A stretch of 64,000 bases of DNA from Begonia masoniana (Eukaryota; Streptophyta; Magnoliopsida; Cucurbitales; Begoniaceae), in assembly GCA_022432975.1 (NCBI GenBank), contig CM039512.1:2466519-2530518 (forward strand), in the 5' to 3' direction. This document shows, in pieces, positions 61,474 through 64,000 of the stretch (the stretch's first letter is position 1; every line of letters begins with the position of its first letter). The notes beneath the pieces were generated by a model. The model was not told the DNA's origin, searched no databases, and saw only the letters and a list, made by a program, of their open reading frames with translations. A program made the translations under genes and the position numbers.

Positions 61474-61801
61474 AGTATGAGAAGGGTATAACTCATTTCA
61501 AAAGCTAGTTCAAGGATTGAAGAAATCCCCTCATATTATATACTGGACATTTGCTTTCTTTTCTGTCGATGTGAGATATTCAACATCAGCCCACACATTT
61601 AGCGTAATAAGTTTTTTCTCCACATCTAGCGTGTTAAGTCGTGTGGAGTCTTTACATCGTACAGAATTTTTAGCTCTGATACCATGACAGAATGAGAGGG
61701 ATAGAACTCATTCTAAAAACTAATGCAATGATTGTGAAAATCTCCTCATATTATATACTGAATTTTTACTTTCTTCTCTGTCGACGTGAGATATTCAACT
61801 T
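61474..61801. repeat. TRIM-like pair of direct repeats
   Basis: Two copies of about 105-110 bp (61480-61587 and 61692-61801) share gag-ggataactcatt, cctcatattatatactg, ctttctt-tctgtcga and gtgagatattcaac. Between them is agctctgatacca (61673-61685), the reverse complement of the LTR primer-binding site. It looks like a minus-strand miniature LTR element with diverged LTRs. Confidence 0.55.
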
Positions 61802-61919
61802 TTCTCTCGCATGTAAAACTGGTTTCCATGATATCCAAAACAAAAAACTTCACCGCGGATGCGATTTGCTTTGTTCCCTTAATAGTTTTATTAATACAAT
61901 AATCAAACTATTAACACAT

Positions 61920-62104
61920 GTGAGAGGGTAGAACTCATCCCCAAAAGCTAGCTCGAGGGGAGAGGGAATCCCCCTCACATATATACAAAGCGCAGGCCCA
62001 TCCAATAGGCGATGTGAGACAAATACAACTATCAATACCCGCCCTCACGCATAGCATGCCTGGGTCGGGTCCAATTCCCACGATCGTCTTGCTCTGATAC
62101 CATG
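61920..62104. mobile_element. 185-bp insert flanked by a 9-bp direct repeat, ending in a primer-binding-site complement
   Basis: Starts gtgagagggtagaactcatc and ends cttgctctgataccatg, flanked by ttaacacat on both sides (61911-61919 and 62105-62113). The right end is the complement of tggtatcagagc. The interior resembles the neighbouring TRIM-like repeats. The 9-bp direct repeat is longer than the 5 bp usual for LTR elements, so the mechanism is unclear. Confidence 0.45.
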
Positions 62105-62274
62105 TTAACACATAGAGAGAAAAAGAGAATAGGGTTTGTTATTAAACTGTTAAACTAATACTCAAAATATAAGAAAGGAAGTTCTATCTGATACTTTGGT
62201 TCACGAGACATCCACCTCCCATGCCCTTGCTCCTACGACCACCCAGTTGTCGGATGAGATTGCGGACAATCCTC

Positions 62275-62987
62275 CTCTGCGATAGTCTACTCGTACTCTG
62301 CATTGTTATATTATCTTTGTTGCTTCTCAACAATCTCCGCCTAGTAACCAAAACAGACCAGCTCCTAAGGTCTCTCCGGATGAATGTGCTTTCTGTAAGG
62401 GGAAAAGTCATTGGAAGGCTCAGTGTCCGAAATTGCTGAGTAAAGGCAAACAACAACAGCAACAACGACCATCGCAACAACAACGCCCGCCGCAGACTGC
62501 TCCATGGCCGTATCGCCCACCTCAGTCCAACAATGCAGTTGCTACTCCGTCTTTGGATCCATATATGTTTGAGCAGTTTCAGTAGTTCCTTACTTCACAG
62601 CCTCATGCCATGTCAGCCTCCTCTCCTAAAGGTTTGTCTTTGTCTGCTAATTCAGGTAAATCGTCTCCCTTATGGATCTTAGATTCAAGTGCTTCTCATC
62701 ATATGTCTCCTGCTATTGATTCTTTTACGTCTATTACTCATGCTCTCTCTTTGTCTGTCATGACCGCCAATGGTACTCCAATGCCATTAGTAGGAATTGA
62801 CTCTGTTAGCACATCTCGTTTATCTCTATCAGATGTATACCATATTCCTAGTCTAACATTAAATCTTACATCTGTTGGTCAATTGTGTGATTCTGGTCTC
62901 TCAGTTCTTTTTACTTCTACCACTTGTTGTGTTCAGGACCCGCAATCTCAGAAGGTGATTGGGACAGGCCATAGGGAAGGGGAACTC
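62275..62987 (+). pseudogene. Ty1/copia gag-protease fragment
   Basis: Reading + strand from about 62310: a CCHC zinc knuckle (ECAFCKGKSHWKAQCPK), a Gln/Pro-rich linker ending at a stop (TAG near 62583), then from 62610 the protease region WILDSSASHHMSPAIDSF and DVYHIPSLTLNLTSVGQLC. In active copia elements the catalytic triplet is Asp-Ser/Thr-Gly; here it is Asp-Ser-Ser. The frame ends at GREGEL, where another element begins. Integrase and reverse transcriptase are absent. This is a decayed plant retroelement with no ability to move by itself. Confidence 0.88.
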
Positions 62988-64000
62988 TGTAACACCCGAC
63001 ATTTTCAGCCAGGTGATTTTCTTAACGGAATTAACTATCACCCTTATTTTTGGACCTTTTGATTTAAATTTAATACCAAGATTTGTTCCAAATTGTATGA
63101 ACTAGGTTGAGTGGCAAAATTGAAATTAGGGTGGGCTGTGATAGATATATAAAGGAGATGGAAAGTTTTTAAATCTCACCAATACCACTGTAGCCGACAC
63201 TTTCTCCTTTCAGCGATTTTCCTCTCCCGAGCTCTCGCTCTCTGCTTGCCAGTAATCCTTCTTTCGACGATCGGTTCCCTTTCCATTTCTCGGATACTCT
63301 ACGCTCGAGGTATGAATTAGACAATGTAGTTGTCAATTAGTTGTTAAACTCTGTTTTTCAGCTTGGTGTTGGAGTTTGGTTTCTCCAATGGCCGAGTAGC
63401 AATAGCAACATTTATAACCAGGATTTTTGTAATATCATTTCCGAATCGATTCTGGACATTTAATATAACCGACCCTGATTAATCGTTAGTTGAACCTAGC
63501 TGTTTTGGTTTTGGATTTCTGATTGCACACAGAGAACTAGACTAGGGGATTCGGGAATGACTTTAGTTACTAGATTCTAGGATGACTTGTGATTGGAACT
63601 TTTAGAGTTTTATTTTAACTACTGTGATGTGAAATGTTTTAGGTGAAGAAGTTCGAAGAAAAGGAGTTCAAGTTGCTAAGGAAATCAGGTAAGTGAATGT
63701 GTAAGATTTCTGGTCATTAGGGTCTTACATCACAAAGATGCTAGGTAGAAACCGATACGATGATTAGAAGTTATCTAAGCTACTGTCTGTTACTTATGTT
63801 GATGTTTGACTTAATGGTATGATTTCCCGTCGGATGAATACACTATTCTGTGGCTTGATGAGTTAGGAGTTCTCATGTTCATGCATCACGAATGTTTTAT
63901 GCATATGATAATGTTTTAAGAGCATGTTTTCCTCATGAACAAGATAAGAACATAAAACTTATGCAACGTGAATTAAGCGAGGGTTGGGGGTGGTTTGGCG
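62988..64000 (+). mobile_element. Probable LTR of a Ty3-type retroelement, truncated by the window edge
   Basis: Starts abruptly inside the copia frame with tgtaacacccgacatttt, a start common to plant Ty3/gypsy LTRs. A TATA-like tatatataaagg is at about 63148. The sequence has no open frame and continues to the end of the window, so the right end and any internal coding region cannot be seen. Family assignment is an inference from the terminal motif. Confidence 0.5.

Noticed and set aside
62061..62102. Possible tRNA gene (T-arm-like gggtcgggtccaattccca followed by a ...tacca end)
   Set aside because: No acceptor-stem pairing or anticodon arm can be drawn; the end is better explained as the complement of an LTR primer-binding site.

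Overview
The window is nuclear DNA of a flowering plant, most likely a eudicot. It has many small exons with GT-AG introns, AT-rich intergenic DNA, nested plant transposons, and proteins that match plant-only families. I cannot name the species from the sequence.

Layout. 1-4165: a degenerate hAT transposon with perfect 8-bp target duplications, inserted inside an older palindromic element. 4400-5709: a Mutator-like element with long inverted repeats carrying two captured host-gene fragments, a receptor kinase and a pectinesterase. 6409-13685 (+): a MUT9-like casein kinase with a retrotransposon in one intron and a 67-bp minisatellite in another. 14156-16236 (+): a plastid DnaJ-type zinc-finger protein. 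16778-19942 (-): a circularly permuted organellar GTPase with two single-base frameshifts. 20846-23009 (-): a wrecked class III peroxidase split by a 1.8-kb solo LTR. 24773-27974 (-): a CCCH/KH RNA-binding protein. 29300-31510: a Harbinger-type relic and a 231-bp tandem duplication. 31528-33524 (-): an NPF7-type transporter. 36459-39041 (+): plastid enoyl-ACP reductase. 39928-42862 (+): a bromodomain-like chromatin protein. 43172-43936: a MULE-type MITE. 44919-60688 (-): three tandem 13-lipoxygenase genes (A, B, C). 61470-64000: miniature LTR-type repeats, a broken copia element, and the start of a probable Ty3-type LTR that runs off the window.

The lipoxygenase array is the main functional cluster. 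All three copies have nine exons and complete reading frames of 898, 897 and 898 codons by my exon assignment. A and C are recent duplicates lying either side of the more diverged B. Enoyl-ACP reductase (plastid fatty-acid synthesis) lies nearby, and its products are precursors of the fatty acids that lipoxygenases oxidise, but nothing shows that this proximity matters.

No bacterial-type system, CRISPR array or clearly new enzyme system was found. The most unusual material is structural: nested and split transposons, a gene-capturing MULE, isolated single-base frameshifts in otherwise well conserved genes, and an intron-resident repeat with an internal 111-bp period shared by two lipoxygenase copies. 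All exon boundaries come from reading splice sites and frame continuity by eye, without transcripts or database searches.
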